Below are positions 46,005 through 57,918 of a stretch of 64,000 bases of DNA, in pieces (the first letter of the stretch is position 1; every line of letters starts with the position of its first letter). The notes under the pieces are model-generated. The model searched no databases. It was not told where the DNA came from and saw nothing but the letters and a program-made list of their open reading frames with translations. The DNA lies in contig JAHQRK010000019.1 of the NCBI GenBank assembly GCA_019828595.1, forward strand, positions 496,001 to 560,000. The letters run 5' to 3'. This DNA comes from Aphanomyces cochlioides. Taxonomy: Eukaryota; Oomycota; Saprolegniomycetes; Saprolegniales; Verrucalvaceae. Position numbers and translations under genes: made by a program.

Positions 46005-47544
46005 ACCTTCAAGATGATGAACTTGCCTTTTGCATCTTCAGCCCGAAATGTCAACAACAGTCAAGATAGTTGGCCGTTTCGTGAAAGTACTTATGTTAGT
46101 TCACTTTGCCTTTTTCAAAACGAGTTTGCACTTGGTACCGAATTGACCGGAGCAAAATCGATCCACCGCGATAAATCACCGCAATCTCACACTCGTGGTG
46201 ATTCATCTCATTCATTCCATTGATTCTCCCGCCCCGGAGTAAATAGCACGACGGAATGAACCTCCTCACTGGCGTCTTCTGGAGCGCGAGTGCGAGAAAT
46301 GAAATCTGTCAAATAACCTTGCGTCATGTGTTCCAGACAGAGAATTTCCATTAAATATACTAGGAATAACGCTAAATTTAGTGTGATCTTTAATGGCCAA
46401 CAATGTGGATGTAGACAAGGCTGGCCTTTCGAACACACTCCTCAATCACAAGCCAAGCATCCCTCTAGCGGCGTTACATTCTTATCATCGAATGAATGGT
46501 GTAGTAAGTCATCCTATTCCCGTTCCCCCTGGAAGCCCCGTCAAACTTGAGCTGCTATGTCAAAGCTCTTAATTTGAAAGTGGTCCTTGCATTTGGATAG
46601 CGTTTCTCGTAGGAGATCCAAACACTTCAGCAACGTCATGCATGGGATATGGAATTGGTAGATCAGCGCCTTCTCTCTGTTGTGGAGAGCTTCATCATCG
46701 ACCCACAAGTTTCACACTAATCACACTAAATAGTAAAAATGATACTTAAATCGAGTGACACTATGGGTTAGTTGAAATTATTCAATGTTTCCGGATAAGG
46801 AAATGCTTTCCTCGAGCTACCTTGTCATGATCTCCAGCAGGACGACCTTCTTTCTATGCTAAGGCGATTTCAGTCGGCATCGCAATGTTCTTCGACGACT
46901 TTGACTTTCTTCCAGAACAGAGGAAAGACTCATTGTCGAGATGATTAAAGCGACGGCTTCCGGATAGGGTCGCCTAAATTTTTCACGTCCAGAGTGAGTC
47001 AGACTCACGTCGTGGTAACAAACGACAACTCTCCTCTATCAAGCAGATCACAATTTGCAACGTGGCGTCTGCACGTTGATGCATGCCGAAAGGTTCAATA
47101 ACACGCAAGACTGCAGCAAATCGATGAATTCGACCAGCATAAACCAGGCAGAATGAGGAATCCCTATAGACTTGACTGTGACTTCTGCTATACCGTCCTG
47201 GCTGGTATGGTTGGGACGTCTCGACTCTGGCCTCTGTGGTACTAGTACTAGATAAGACAACTCCTGCCCAAGCACACAATACGAATTCTCTTAATCAAGT
47301 GTACAGATCCGTCGGGTCCCTCCACGATGTATGAAGTACATTTAGACGCTTTTGGACAATTCGATGCAATGCTCCCTTCAAATATACTAGATAAGGTAAT
47401 TAAACCCAACTCACCTCAAAGTAATTCACCTAATTAAGTATATTGAACAAAATATTCTAACTTCGCTTGAAGGGAACACAGTACTTTTAAGGTAAATCGG
47501 TCGACATCCTTTGGTGCAATATCACTTCAGGATTTTTACCCAGC
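46005..47544. other. divergent region between GlcNAc-transferase paralogues
   Basis: About 1.54 kb between the starts of the two inverted paralogues. Coding-like fragments appear on the minus strand: LEHMTQGYLTDFISRTRAPE near 46300, REKALIYQFHIPCMTLLKCL near 46630, and a frame near 47050-47275 (IPHSAWFMLVEFIDLLQ). They do not form a gene I can assemble and may be remains of a decayed gene caught in the inverted duplication. TCCGGATA occurs at 46790-46797 and 46959-46966. The last 150 bp before 47545 are AT-rich. Confidence 0.4.
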
Positions 47545-49249
47545 ATGCGACTTACTCTTGTTGCGGCCACTGTCGTCTGCGTCGCGGCGCAAGCGCCGTA
47601 CTTGATGGTGTCAAATCCCCACCACAATGACACCGACAAGATCAAGGTTATCTTGGATCCGTCAATTCAAAACATTCCCATCGCTCCAGATCAGGCGGAT
47701 TTGCGACCTCCACCACCACGCATCCCAGAGAAATTTGAACACTTCATCGCGATTCCAAGTTACCGCGATGGAGTGCGCTGTGGATTTGCTGTTTGGACTG
47801 CGTTTGCTCGCGCCACGAATCCAGATCGTGTTTTTATCGGTGTGGTCGATCAAACCACCGGCGACGATCCAAAATGCCTGGACGAGTACTGCAAACACGC
47901 CAAAGATTCCTGGCCTGAAGTCGACTGCAAATACAAAGACCAGATCCAAATCCATCCAATGGACGCCAAAGACTCCAAAGGCCCCGCTGTAGCGCGAGCT
48001 CTCGAACGGGTCATGATTGGCGACCAAGAGTTTTGCATGTCCATCGATGCCCACACACAATTCGTCATGGATTGGGACAACCTGATTGTTGAGGAGTGGA
48101 AGCGTACAGACAACGAAATGGCTATTCTGTCACATTACCCGCTTGGCTTTGATCGCATAGGACCCAACAATACCGTCCCGACTGGATCTAGCCGCCACAT
48201 GTGCATGTATGGCACTCGAAATGAAGCCAACGACATCCCAATCCAGTGGGCGACGGACCTTCATAACTCGGAGCAACCACAGATGCAAGCACTATGGGGT
48301 GGAGGCTTATCGTTTGGAAAATGCCACGCTGAGAAGCGCGTGCCCGTCGATGGACACCTCAAATGGGTCTTCTTTGGTGAAGAATTTATCCGAGCGATGC
48401 AATTGTGGACGCATGGCTACGATATTTACTCACCGAGTGTGCATGGCGCTGTGCTCTTGCATAACTACACGGGTGATCTCACGGGAACCAAGCCAGAGTA
48501 CGTCGATTGATCTTTGTATTCGTGTCGCTCATGTTGTTGCTGATAGCTTTTTTGAAAATGCCAAGGAAAACAATGTCAAGCCTCTGGAAGAACGCCGAGG
48601 CTACAACCGACTCCGTGCGGCCCTGAAGTTTCCATTCCAAGGTGAAGTCGATGCCAAGGACATGGAGACATACTATGGTCATCCCGTGCGCACTCTGGAC
48701 GAGTATTTAGCCTTCTCAAAGGTGACGAACGTTGCACCGTTTGGTTTGGACGATTGGCCTTGCGAACAACTGCGATGGGTCCCTTATGCTGTCCCTGAAA
48801 TCATCGAAGAACTTCTTCCTGGCTGGAAGATGCGTCCCGCGACAAGCAACCGTGCCTCCCCTCTCAACGAAAAGGTTGAGCAACGCTTGGACGAGCTCCA
48901 AGCATTGAATTTGTCGTCCAGCTTGGACCAAGTGAAACAACAACTGGAGGATTCCAAGGCTGTTAGTGCCAAGGCGCTCGAGCAACTAGAAGCCCGTGTC
49001 GAGGAATTGACGCAGCAACTACGAGCGGCCAACGAATCGCGGTCCATCGAGCTGCAACTCCAATCCAAAGATGCTTTGACGTCCAACGAGGCCGTCGCGG
49101 CGCTGCTCCAGACTCAACTTGGCGCGCTGGCCGACCACGAAAAAAATATTCTCATTGTCCTCTCCGTCATCATCGTCATAGCTGCTATCATTGTGTTTAG
49201 AGTCTCAAGGACCAAACCTTCATACGCTCCCGTCCCAGCAGTTGAATAA
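47545..49249 (+). CDS. GT60-type GlcNAc-transferase, intact copy B
   Basis: Probable secretory-pathway glycosyltransferase of the PF11397 GlcNAc family, which adds GlcNAc to protein hydroxyl groups. Exons 47545-48497 and 48547-49249, around a 49-bp intron, give 551 aa. A signal peptide (MRLTLVAATVVCVAAQA) precedes the domain. Conserved blocks are HFIAIPSYRDGVRCGFAVW, DDPKCLDEYCKHA, DSKGPAVARAL, FCMSIDAHTQFVMDWD and ALWGGGLSFGKCHAEK. A Glu/Gln-rich coiled-coil stem follows (residues about 430-515: LDQVKQQLEDSKAVSAKALE). A membrane helix near the C-terminus (IVLSVIIVIAAIIVFRV) gives a type I protein. The whole protein is collinear with copy A, which lies head-to-head 1.5 kb away. The stop is 143 bp from the convergent kinesin stop. 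Confidence 0.85.
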
Positions 49250-49392
49250 TAAATTTACGACTTTAGTCCCCTGATATCCTCCTTCGCTTCCCGTTGTCGC
49301 CCCTACTTCCCATCATGACATTGCAAAGACAGAGATGAAGCGATGTGCTCGTTCACTTGGTTAAATATAGCGATGATGAGAGTCGGCTAGAC

Positions 49393-52300
49393 CTACGAGC
49401 TCTCAATGGAGCGCGTACCGGGGGCGCGCTTTGGTTTGGGCGTAATCGCGAGCTTAACGTTAGGTCCTAGCGATAGTCGAGGCTGCATGGCATTTGCTTT
49501 GGTCGGCTTCGGGGGCGTCACAGGCGGCGGCGAGATTTCTCGCTGACTTGTGGGCTCGCGCGTATCTTTCTTGACATTGCGCTGGGCACTGCCGAGTTCA
49601 CAAGCATTGACTTGTTGAGCAAATCGAAGCGAGCAGAGACTTTCGTCGACGGAGGCGTCCGTGGGACTCAAATTCACCATCATGAGTGTCTTGCCATCGC
49701 CAGAGAGCGCTGGCTGAAGCACATATGTGAGCTTACTGTTGCGGTAGGGAACATGAGCTTGCTTCTTGGCAATCGCGCCAAAGACATCAGCCAGAGCGCT
49801 GAGACTTTTATTGATCGCCTGCGCTTCCTTGAGACGGTCTCCAGTCGCTCCTGATCTTGAAATGCGTTCACTTCCAGCTACGAGTCGAGCATTTAGATAT
49901 TCTCCTCTTGATGGATGACGTACCCAAGTCCACCAGACTGAGACTTCCAAGCAGATCCACTTCAGCATCATCTTCGTCTTCTCGATGGCCATGCAAATGG
50001 AGTGTGAAAATGCTATGACTGCGCGAACTCTCGGCGTTCATGTCGGTCTTCTCGACCGATCGATTGCATGCGGCTGTCTCCATAATGTGTTCAATTTGCT
50101 CGACGCCTTCCGCGAGGGAAATGGGATATCGGCGGAGGTTCTCGACGTAATTCTTGCCATTCTTGTCCGTGCGAATGTTGTATTTGACCGACGTGTCCGT
50201 CGAGAGCAAGTCGCGGATCGTTTCGTTGTAAATCTCCATAAAGGTGACTTCTAGAGAATAGGTCCATCCTTGTTCTTGCAAGGTCGAGCAGCAGCCCATG
50301 ATCTACACAGAATTCACCACGTTGAGCCCCGCCATGGTCCTGTTAATCTTCGTACCAACGACATGGCGCGTGGAATAATGCCGCGCATTTCAGGACGTCG
50401 ACCACCTTGCATCTAACAGCCAGCCATGAGCTTTCAAGAGTTGAGCGCCAGACGACAGTACCGTGAAAGTTTTGCCAGAACCAGTTTGACCGTATGCAAA
50501 AATACACACGTGGTAGCCGTCAATCGCCGACTGGATGAAATCCGAGACTTCCTACAGAAAGTTGCCGTCATGAGCATGGAGATGAAGATGGAATCGCTCA
50601 ACTTACATTGAAAATATGCTCTTGTCCTCGCGTTTGGCCAAACAATTTGTCAAATGTAAAGCGGTGCTTGCCATTGAAAACCGTCGAGTTGTCTTCGTCT
50701 ACGCTCCAGCAGCTCGTTTTCATCTTGGTCAATTCGCCGTCCGATGGCAAAAATGGACGCAAGCGAACATGGACGCGGACATTACCACGCAATTCCTGAA
50801 TCGTATTGTGCATCTGGCGTCGGAGAATGTTGCCTTCGTGAACTTGGCGTTCCAATTCCGCCACATATTCAAGCTGTGCTGCCAACTGCGTGCGGACTTC
50901 GAGAAAGTTTGCTGACAATTTCTCCAATTCGCCCTAGAAACCAGAAATTACAACTCAAACTTGCATCGTTTTGCCTACCTTGTCGTCCTCGACAATGGGT
51001 GAGCGCGGGCCATTGTGCCTTGAAATCATGCGATTTTCCGTCTGGAGCATCTTCATCTAGAGCCAAAGATGTGTAACTTCCCCATGTGGCATCGTTCTAC
51101 CTCCTCAGCGTATGCAGAGCGCTGTTGTTCGTACTGCGCTTTCATTTCTTCGAGACGAGCTTCACATCCTGCTTGAATCGCCATCATTTGAGCGTACAAC
51201 GCTGTGTTGTCTTGGGTCAATTGGTGCTGCGCGACTTGGAAATGTTCGCGTCGAGCGCGTTCTTCCTGAAGCGCAGCCTGCACAATTTCCACTCGTCAGT
51301 GGCATGAAACATGCATGAAGTTGTACCTCGACAGTCGTCAACCGATCGTTCCAAGCATGCTTTTCGCCCTCCACCGCTTTGTATTCAGCTTCCAAGTCTT
51401 GCATGCTGGCTTGTAACGCCGCAAGACTCACTTCCTTGGCGGCGATCACTTCTTGAGCTTTCGCGACTTGAGACGACAATTGGACAATTTCTTCCGTGAG
51501 GCGGCGATTCTCCTTGATCATGTCCGTTGATTTCTACAAGACCGTGGTCATTTTCACGGTCAGGAAAGAAAGGAGGCAAACCTGCCAGAAGGTCTTGGCA
51601 GACGTATTCTCTTCGTCCTGGAGACGCACACGCTCTTGAAAGTCATGCAGTTCATCGCGAAGTGCCGCGTGGTCAATCTTGAGCTGCGTGAGTTGCAATG
51701 TCACGTTGGTCTTTTCGGCATCAAGCGCTTTGCATTGCGCTTGGAGTTGCGAGACAGTCGACCAAGCATCGGCCGTGCTGCTGCTCATCGATTTGGTGTA
51801 ATGCTCACGAAGAGACTGGAGTTGCTGCTCATGGGCTTGTTCCTTGTCGAGCAAGAGCGCTTGGTATTTCGCAACCATTTGCGACGTGCTTCGCTCCATC
51901 GCAGCGCGGACAAACTCTTGCATATTGCTGTCCAACGTTTTTAAATCTTCGTCCAAAAGCAATGACGACGTTGGCGCAGGTGGATTCGCTGTCGCGTTTG
52001 TCGTCGTTGGTGGTGGCGGCGTCGCGGCTACAGGACCACTGGGTTCGCCTAGAAAGTCACAAACTCTATCATCTGTGTCTGCAAAATCATTCACGTACCT
52101 GTCGTGCTGACCATTGTCGATGGCTGTGGAGCGACTGTCACTGGAGTCACAGCGACTGGCGCAACTGCTATTGCTCCCAGTGGAAGAGTTGCCGCCGAGG
52201 CTGCAGAGTTGGCTAATTCCTGCTTGGCAGCAGCGTATGCTCTGGCTGTCGCCGCGTGTTCCTCAATCAAGTCGCGCTCGACACCTTGGCACGCAAGCGA

Positions 52301-53317
52301 AAACGCATCGCGCTGCATTTTCAGCTCACGAAGACGGTACTTGAGCTTGCGAATGTACTTGTCTTGCTGCTCGACGCGTCCTCTCGAGTCTATAGCTCGC
52401 AACGGAGGCTGCGAGAGCACCGCTTCGATCTCGTCCTCAGATGTGAAGTGGATCTTGAAGAGATTTGTCACGGACACTTGGGACATGCTTTTCCCACGGA
52501 TGAGTGTCGGTGGAGAAATGACGCTCATGGGCGGCGATGGAGTTGGTGACGACGTCAAGCTGCTCGATGATCCAGTAGATTTCGTCGACTTGGGCATGGA
52601 ATTTGTTCGAGGAAGAGCGCGGCTCGAAGTCGACGAAGAATTCGAAGCAGTGTCCGAGATGACGGTTTTTCGACTGGCGAACGTCGGACTTCCTGAAGGC
52701 GTCGATGCCCGACTTCGAGGCTTGGCATCTGCAGAGCTAGTTGAAGCTGTTGTGGTTTTGAGAGGAAGTTTGGATTTCATCGAAGAAGAGCGTGTCGTAG
52801 ACACGGTCGTTGTCGCTGGTGGACGTGTCGTCGTCGTTGTGCTGCGCGTACGCAATGTGGATTCGCGAGGCACTGGAATCGAGGATGGTCTTGTGCGCGA
52901 AGAAGTGCCCGACGACAAGGATCCATACGAGGATGTCTTGCTCATGGAGGAGGTGGACGAAGAAATTTTCGGCTTGGACAGTGCGCGTTTGATCGGTGGT
53001 TTTGGCGGCGTGGCTGTCCCCGTCATGTAGGAATCTTCCGTGTGGCACGATATTTCCGAATATTGCGATTCCGAGTCGTCATTACTGGCCGTGTCGTCAA
53101 AATCGAGCGCTTTCGTCACGCGTGGACTGGAATTCGAGTCTTCGTCCATTTCCGCCATCGAGCGCCGTCGCAGCATCGTGGAGATCGAAACCCGCGCCGC
53201 ACCGTCCAGAAGCGCCTCCCGCATGAGTTTTTCTTCGTTTGTTTCCTGACCTTCCGCCATATTGGCTAATGCAGCGCACACTTCTTGGCGCAGTTCAGTA
53301 TCGAGCGCGTCGTCCAT
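49393..53317 (-). CDS. kinesin-14 (C-terminal motor)
   Basis: Minus-end-directed microtubule motor. Ten exons (52099-53317, 51582-52048, 51327-51533, 51101-51277, 50979-51056, 50607-50933, 50462-50551, 50356-50412, 49924-50302, 49393-49877) with introns of 44-55 bp give 1,161 aa. The first ~400 residues are Ser/Thr/Pro-rich and probably disordered, with basic patches that may bind microtubules. A long coiled coil covers about 440-760. The neck [15 protein letters not shown] places the motor at the C-terminus, as in kinesin-14. Motor motifs are the P-loop [23 protein letters not shown], switch [10 protein letters not shown], switch II LVDLAGSER, and [15 protein letters not shown] short basic tail follows. 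The ATG at 53317 is the first in frame. Roles in the spindle or flagellar base are possible. Confidence 0.93.
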
Positions 53318-54145
53318 GGCCAGATGCCAAGTTGGCCACCTCACTCTTCCTCGCGAAGTTCGAAGCTACATTGCGTTTGAAATTCGAAGAACGAAACGGC
53401 CAAGATATTGCGGCTCAGTATAGTGAAACCAAGTCAAATCACAAATCTTCGATTGAACTTCGATTGCCATCCATGATTATCCGGACATATATCCGGATGA
53501 TTGACATAACAAATCCAAACGACATCCTCGCAGTCCTCAGGGTCCAAGCTATCACAGTCTCCATGAAATCGAGCCTTTCGCCTTGAAATACGACACAAAC
53601 GCAAGGACGAAGCAATAAGACACAGTTATACCTCACCATACCTTGTTTTCGCGGTCATTTTCCGTCCCTGAAGCCTCCTAGGAGACGCGGAATGCCAGTC
53701 CGATCCTGTGTAGGGATGGATTTGAAAGCCTTCTTGCCAACGGTGAGTGCTCATGAGTCTAGGACTGTCGCTCGCGTAAGTAGCATGTTGAAGCGTTTAG
53801 CTGCAGCCACGGTGACTCGTGAAACGAGAACGTAATGCGGTGTCAGTCGCAACTGTGGATCTGCCATCAAAACATTGCATAACGACATTGGTTGGGTTCA
53901 GATTAGGTCAAGATGGGAGCACGACATGCTTGGGATCGCAGCCATTGCCTATAGAAAAGCCGAGCCCTGTCGTTAATGCCTGAGCGACAAGATGGAGGCG
54001 ATCGGTCGCTGCCGGAGTCTGAGGTGGCCAAAGTCATTTGTTCCAAACGGTTCCAACAAAGTTCAACATCAAGTTGGACACATTGTAAGTGGTAAAGCGT
54101 AACTTTACTGTAAAGTATTTTTAAAAGTGTGGGAATTTTTCAACG
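53318..54145. promoter_or_regulatory. kinesin / ACBP-ankyrin divergent promoter
   Basis: 828 bp between two divergent starts. Two copies of the CCGGA palindrome (TATCCGGA at 53478-53485 and TATCCGGAT at 53490-53498) lie 160-180 bp before the kinesin start. No gene supported. Confidence 0.45.
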
Positions 54146-55408
54146 ATGGTGGAAGGGCTCAAGTCGACGCCAGCATTGTGGATCGGTGCTGCGACGGTCG
54201 TAGCGGCCATTCTGCTGCATTCAGTATTCTACAACAGGACTCCAAAGCCCAAGAATCAAAAGGATCTCCCTCTCGAGGTAGGCCATAAGACTTATTGCTC
54301 AGTTCACACCACTCATTGAAGGTGGCCACAGAGATCGACAGGCATTTTGTTCACGCTTCCAGCTATGTGGCTGCGAATCCACAACCACCCATTGGCAATG
54401 AAGAGGTATCAAAGATGTGATCCTGGATGGGTATGAATGGTTGGATAGAAACTCGTCTTGTATGCCTTTTACAAGCAAGCAACTACTGGTGACTGCAACA
54501 CGACAAAACCATCCGCTATTGACCTGGTGGCGAAAGCCAAGTGGTGAGCGCTCAGCTGGTTTGCGTCATGGGTCTGAGTTTCATGAAATCAGGGATGCTT
54601 GGAATGGACTAAATGGCATGCCGTCTATTGAGGCCAAGAAGCGATACCTTGAAGTCGTATCGTCCATGTTTCCAAATTACTCGTACGGCAGCGATTTGCC
54701 CACACCATCAGAAGACTCGAGCTCCTACTCGGGAAGCGAAAGCGACAGCGGTGGGGACTTCACGATGACGCCTTTGATGAGCCAAGTCGTGGTGGACAAG
54801 TGGGCCCATCCTTCTTGAAAGGTATCTTGAGCTGTCTTTGTAGAACAGGCAAGGATTGGGAAGTTGTGGAGAACCAATTCCATTTTGCCAAGATGGGTCA
54901 GCTCACTGATGTCCAAGACTTGTTGGCGACTGATACATCCCGCATCAACGAGAAGGTACAAATGCAAAACAGAGAGCTCCTAGCTAACCACTTGTAACAG
55001 GACGATGAAGGCCGAACCATGTTGCATTGGGCTGTCGATCGTGGCCAAGAGGAAATGGTGTCTTCGCTTTTGAGCCAGGGGGCTGATGTCAATGCCACGG
55101 TGAGAGCTCACTCACTTCGCATTTGACGTTCATGGCGATCTGACTGCTTAGGATGGCGATGGCATGACTCCTCTGCATTACGCTGTGAGCTGCGTACACA
55201 TCCCTGTCGTGGATTTGCTGGTACGTCCATTCGTAGCTTGAGGAGCTTTACAGTTTGGTCAAATCTTTAGCTGACACATGGAGCCGACACCAATGTCGCT
55301 GACAACGACGGTGAAACTGCGCTCATGAGTGCATCCAGTGCTCTTCGACAGCACATTCTTGACTTTACAAGTAAACTCAACCAAGAGCCAACAAGCACCC
55401 CGTCATAA
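54146..55408 (+). CDS. membrane acyl-CoA-binding protein with ankyrins
   Basis: Eight exons (54146-54277, 54322-54405, 54449-54543, 54593-54799, 54844-54955, 55001-55099, 55152-55220, 55271-55408) give 311 aa. An N-terminal membrane anchor ([18 protein letters not shown]) is followed by a canonical acyl-CoA-binding domain ([15 protein letters not shown], then [14 protein letters not shown]). An acidic Ser-rich linker leads to about three ankyrin repeats ([59 protein letters not shown]). The anchor-ACBP-ankyrin order is that of plant ACBP1/ACBP2 and, without the anchor, of animal ACBD6. It probably binds long-chain acyl-CoA at the ER or plasma membrane. Confidence 0.92.
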
Positions 55409-56373
55409 ATCAACGCCATCATTTGGAACTTCTATTTTCGTCTGCTGCCATTTCAACTTCCGCAACCAGTCCACTGTACCAACCGTCCTGCTGCTTGAAA
55501 CGGAGGAGATTTTCACGTCAGAGTCCGCTCAACCGCAATTGTATTCGAAACAGTCCATGCTGGCGTCAAAAGCGCTTCAAATCTGATGTCATGCTGTCGG
55601 AACCTTCGAGTGGATTCAGTTTGTTGACTCGCATACCCACCTCTTGCTACGAATCTGCCTCCATGTTTGTATGATGACTTTGCATGAGATAATTTGCCGC
55701 TTGAAATTCATGCCCAGCACTGCACCCATTCGCTCAAAATATTCGTTCCAACTAATCTATACACAATTTGTCTATATTGATCGACCTCCATATATAACGT
55801 TATCTTAAATAAACTATGTATCAACTTCAAGTTTCAACCTATATGAGATATTTTGACCAACTATTTCGATAAAAGTTGGTCAATGACAGCTAATTTGACT
55901 ATTTTTCCCAGCGTGGACAGTGCAGGTACGTTTAACGCGGTTTCAACTCAATGGTTGCATCTTTTGCGCTTGCTCGCGCGATGGAGGCAGTTCGTTCCTG
56001 TACAGCAGAGATTTCTCGTTGCGATGAACTGTAGCAGGAGCAGTCGCCAGCATTCCAGCTACCGTGTCGCATCGTGTTTGTCGTCTTGTTCTCCCCGTCT
56101 GGTCGATTGACTGCATCTCTGTAAATAGAATCGCGGATAAGAAATGTATGGCCGCCATGGCCGGTACAGTTTAGATGGTTGTCGTCCGCTTCGAAGGATT
56201 GCATGGCTCAAAATATCATTCAGAGTTGCGGAGCGTTTAACGGTGAAAAGCCAGTTTTCGAGAGCATTTCACATCGTCGGGATGAATTTTAGCCAATCAG
56301 AGTGGAGCACCTGGTGTGGTGGTGAAAGTCCGTATTTTTCGTTTTGACAACTAGCAACCAAGTGAAAGAGAGG
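55409..56373. other. intergenic, AT-rich
   Basis: About 965 bp between the ACBP-ankyrin gene and the next plus-strand gene. 55740-55860 is strongly AT-rich. Open frames of 60-90 codons on both strands show no recognisable domain. Confidence 0.35.
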
Positions 56374-56973
56374 ATGATCACGTCGATTGCCTCGCGCTGC
56401 GCCGATATGCAGCTCGTCTCGTTTGCCAGACTCCACGCACGGGCGTTTGCCTGCGTGCTTGCTCTCTCGGGCGTCACGGTCGTGCTTTTGCGCACCGAAC
56501 CATGGCAACTGTGCTTCCTGGCCGTCGTAGGACTTGTCATGCTCCCCGTCATGCTTCAAAACAGCTTCTTGGTCCATGAGACGACCATGAACAAACACAT
56601 TGCCGTCGACGTTGTCCGTGAAGACGCGCCTAAAGCCAAGAACAACCAGATCCAACAGGAATTGATCCATGCAGGACAACAGGTCATGCCGGAACTGGAC
56701 CAACCCGCGAAACATCTCATTGAACATCCTGCCGCACCGCTCTTGCCGCCGATCGTGGATCCATCGCATACTATTTCTTTGCCCCCGATTCAATTCCCAA
56801 CTGGTCGCAAAGGAATCATGCCAAAGAACGTGCTTCAAATCCGAGAAGAAATGTTTGCCAAAGCCATGGGCTCTCTCCGCTCCCTCTCGCCTCGTAACCA
56901 ACCCGTCGTGCATCACTTGGACTTGATCAAGTATGCTGAAGAAATCGAAGACGACGATCCAACCGTGCTCTAA
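56374..56973 (+). CDS. hypothetical two-helix membrane protein
   Basis: A 199-aa single-exon protein. Two hydrophobic segments lie near the N-terminus, at about residues 27-41 (ACVLALSGVTVVLL) and 47-64 (CFLAVVGLVMLPVMLQNSF), forming a probable hairpin in the membrane. The remainder is polar, with Pro-rich (PAAPLLPPIVDPSHTISLPP) and helical (NVLQIREEMFAKAMGSLR) parts and an acidic end (KYAEEIEDDDPTVL). No family recognised. Preferred codon use and the lack of competing splice signals support a real gene. A 237-codon frame on the opposite strand is its shadow. Confidence 0.65.
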   Translation: MITSIASRCADMQLVSFARLHARAFACVLALSGVTVVLLRTEPWQLCFLAVVGLVMLPVMLQNSFLVHETTMNKHIAVDVVREDAPKAKNNQIQQELIHAGQQVMPELDQPAKHLIEHPAAPLLPPIVDPSHTISLPPIQFPTGRKGIMPKNVLQIREEMFAKAMGSLRSLSPRNQPVVHHLDLIKYAEEIEDDDPTVL

Positions 56974-57020
56974 GTCAGTCAACCATTCGAACGATTCTCA
57001 CGCAGAGCTCTGGCCAAACC

Positions 57021-57323
57021 ATGTATAGTATGAACAGGTTTAACCAGAGTAATCTGTGTATCTCCCTCATATCGTTCTCTGTCTTATCTCATCTCGTCGA
57101 GGGAGGCAGCCGTGGCCATCCTACGGGACCGCCACGTTCCACCGTCTCTAGCATTGGGACGACGCATTCATTCCCCTGGACGACAATGTCAGAGAAAGAG
57201 TCTTGTTCGGACGAGCTTATCAGTCAGACGAACAAACGAGAACAGTCCCGTAGCTCTGCTCTTGGTGCTCTTCTTGCCCGACTGTCTGTTGCTTCTTCCG
57301 TGAAGATGCTCTCGGCGGAATAA
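57021..57323 (+). CDS. hypothetical small protein, uncertain
   Basis: A 100-codon frame downstream of the two-helix membrane gene. The second half (MSEKESCSDELISQTNKREQ, then SSALGALLARLSVASSV) is polar then amphipathic and looks more coding-like than the first. It might start at the ATG near 57186. No family recognised. Confidence 0.25.
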   Translation: MYSMNRFNQSNLCISLISFSVLSHLVEGGSRGHPTGPPRSTVSSIGTTHSFPWTTMSEKESCSDELISQTNKREQSRSSALGALLARLSVASSVKMLSAE

Positions 57324-57918
57324 TGACATGCTCGTTTGTTGGGGAACGTCAACCTGTCATCATTTCATTCCAAAAGACATTACGTTGGCAATGACAATGA
57401 CATTGGGACAAGAATAGACTCAAAGTATTTCGGCCTGACGTTTCATGGAAGCGCTAGATAACGAAGGTCATTGCCGTGTCCATGCAAATCAAGTCCATGG
57501 CTGGCTTGCTCGTCGTCGAGATCATCCAGGCTGCATCCATCCTCTCGGACAGGACACGAGGTGAATTTTTTCGTCAATTTTCGCGTTCACAGGCCATGTC
57601 TCGTGATGAAATTCACTGTTTACACACGGTCAAATGTCCTCGCGATCATCAGCGTGAAGGAACGATGTAAAGAGAGCATTCTATCGTCCCAATTCGTCTT
57701 AGCTTGCACCTTCCTTTCCCGATCATAGTTCATGGAGGGGAAAGGCAATCGACTTGGCGCATTAGACTGCGTTTGCGTTACTTCGAAATGTACTGTACTT
57801 TATGCAAAGTATATTTAAAATGCATTTTAAATATTCATGACAACTGATATCTTATTTAGAAAGTATATAAAATATACTTCCATTCAAGATCCAAGAGAGA
57901 TTGGCATCGAATCTGAAG
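57324..57918. promoter_or_regulatory. upstream region of puuE
   Basis: About 595 bp before the allantoinase start. The last 120 bp are AT-rich, with repeated AAAGTATAT/AAATATAC-like sequences near 57810 and 57860. No gene supported. Confidence 0.35.

Noticed and set aside
56269..56982. 237-codon minus-strand frame
   Set aside because: Antisense to the two-helix membrane gene, which has the more plausible composition and start.
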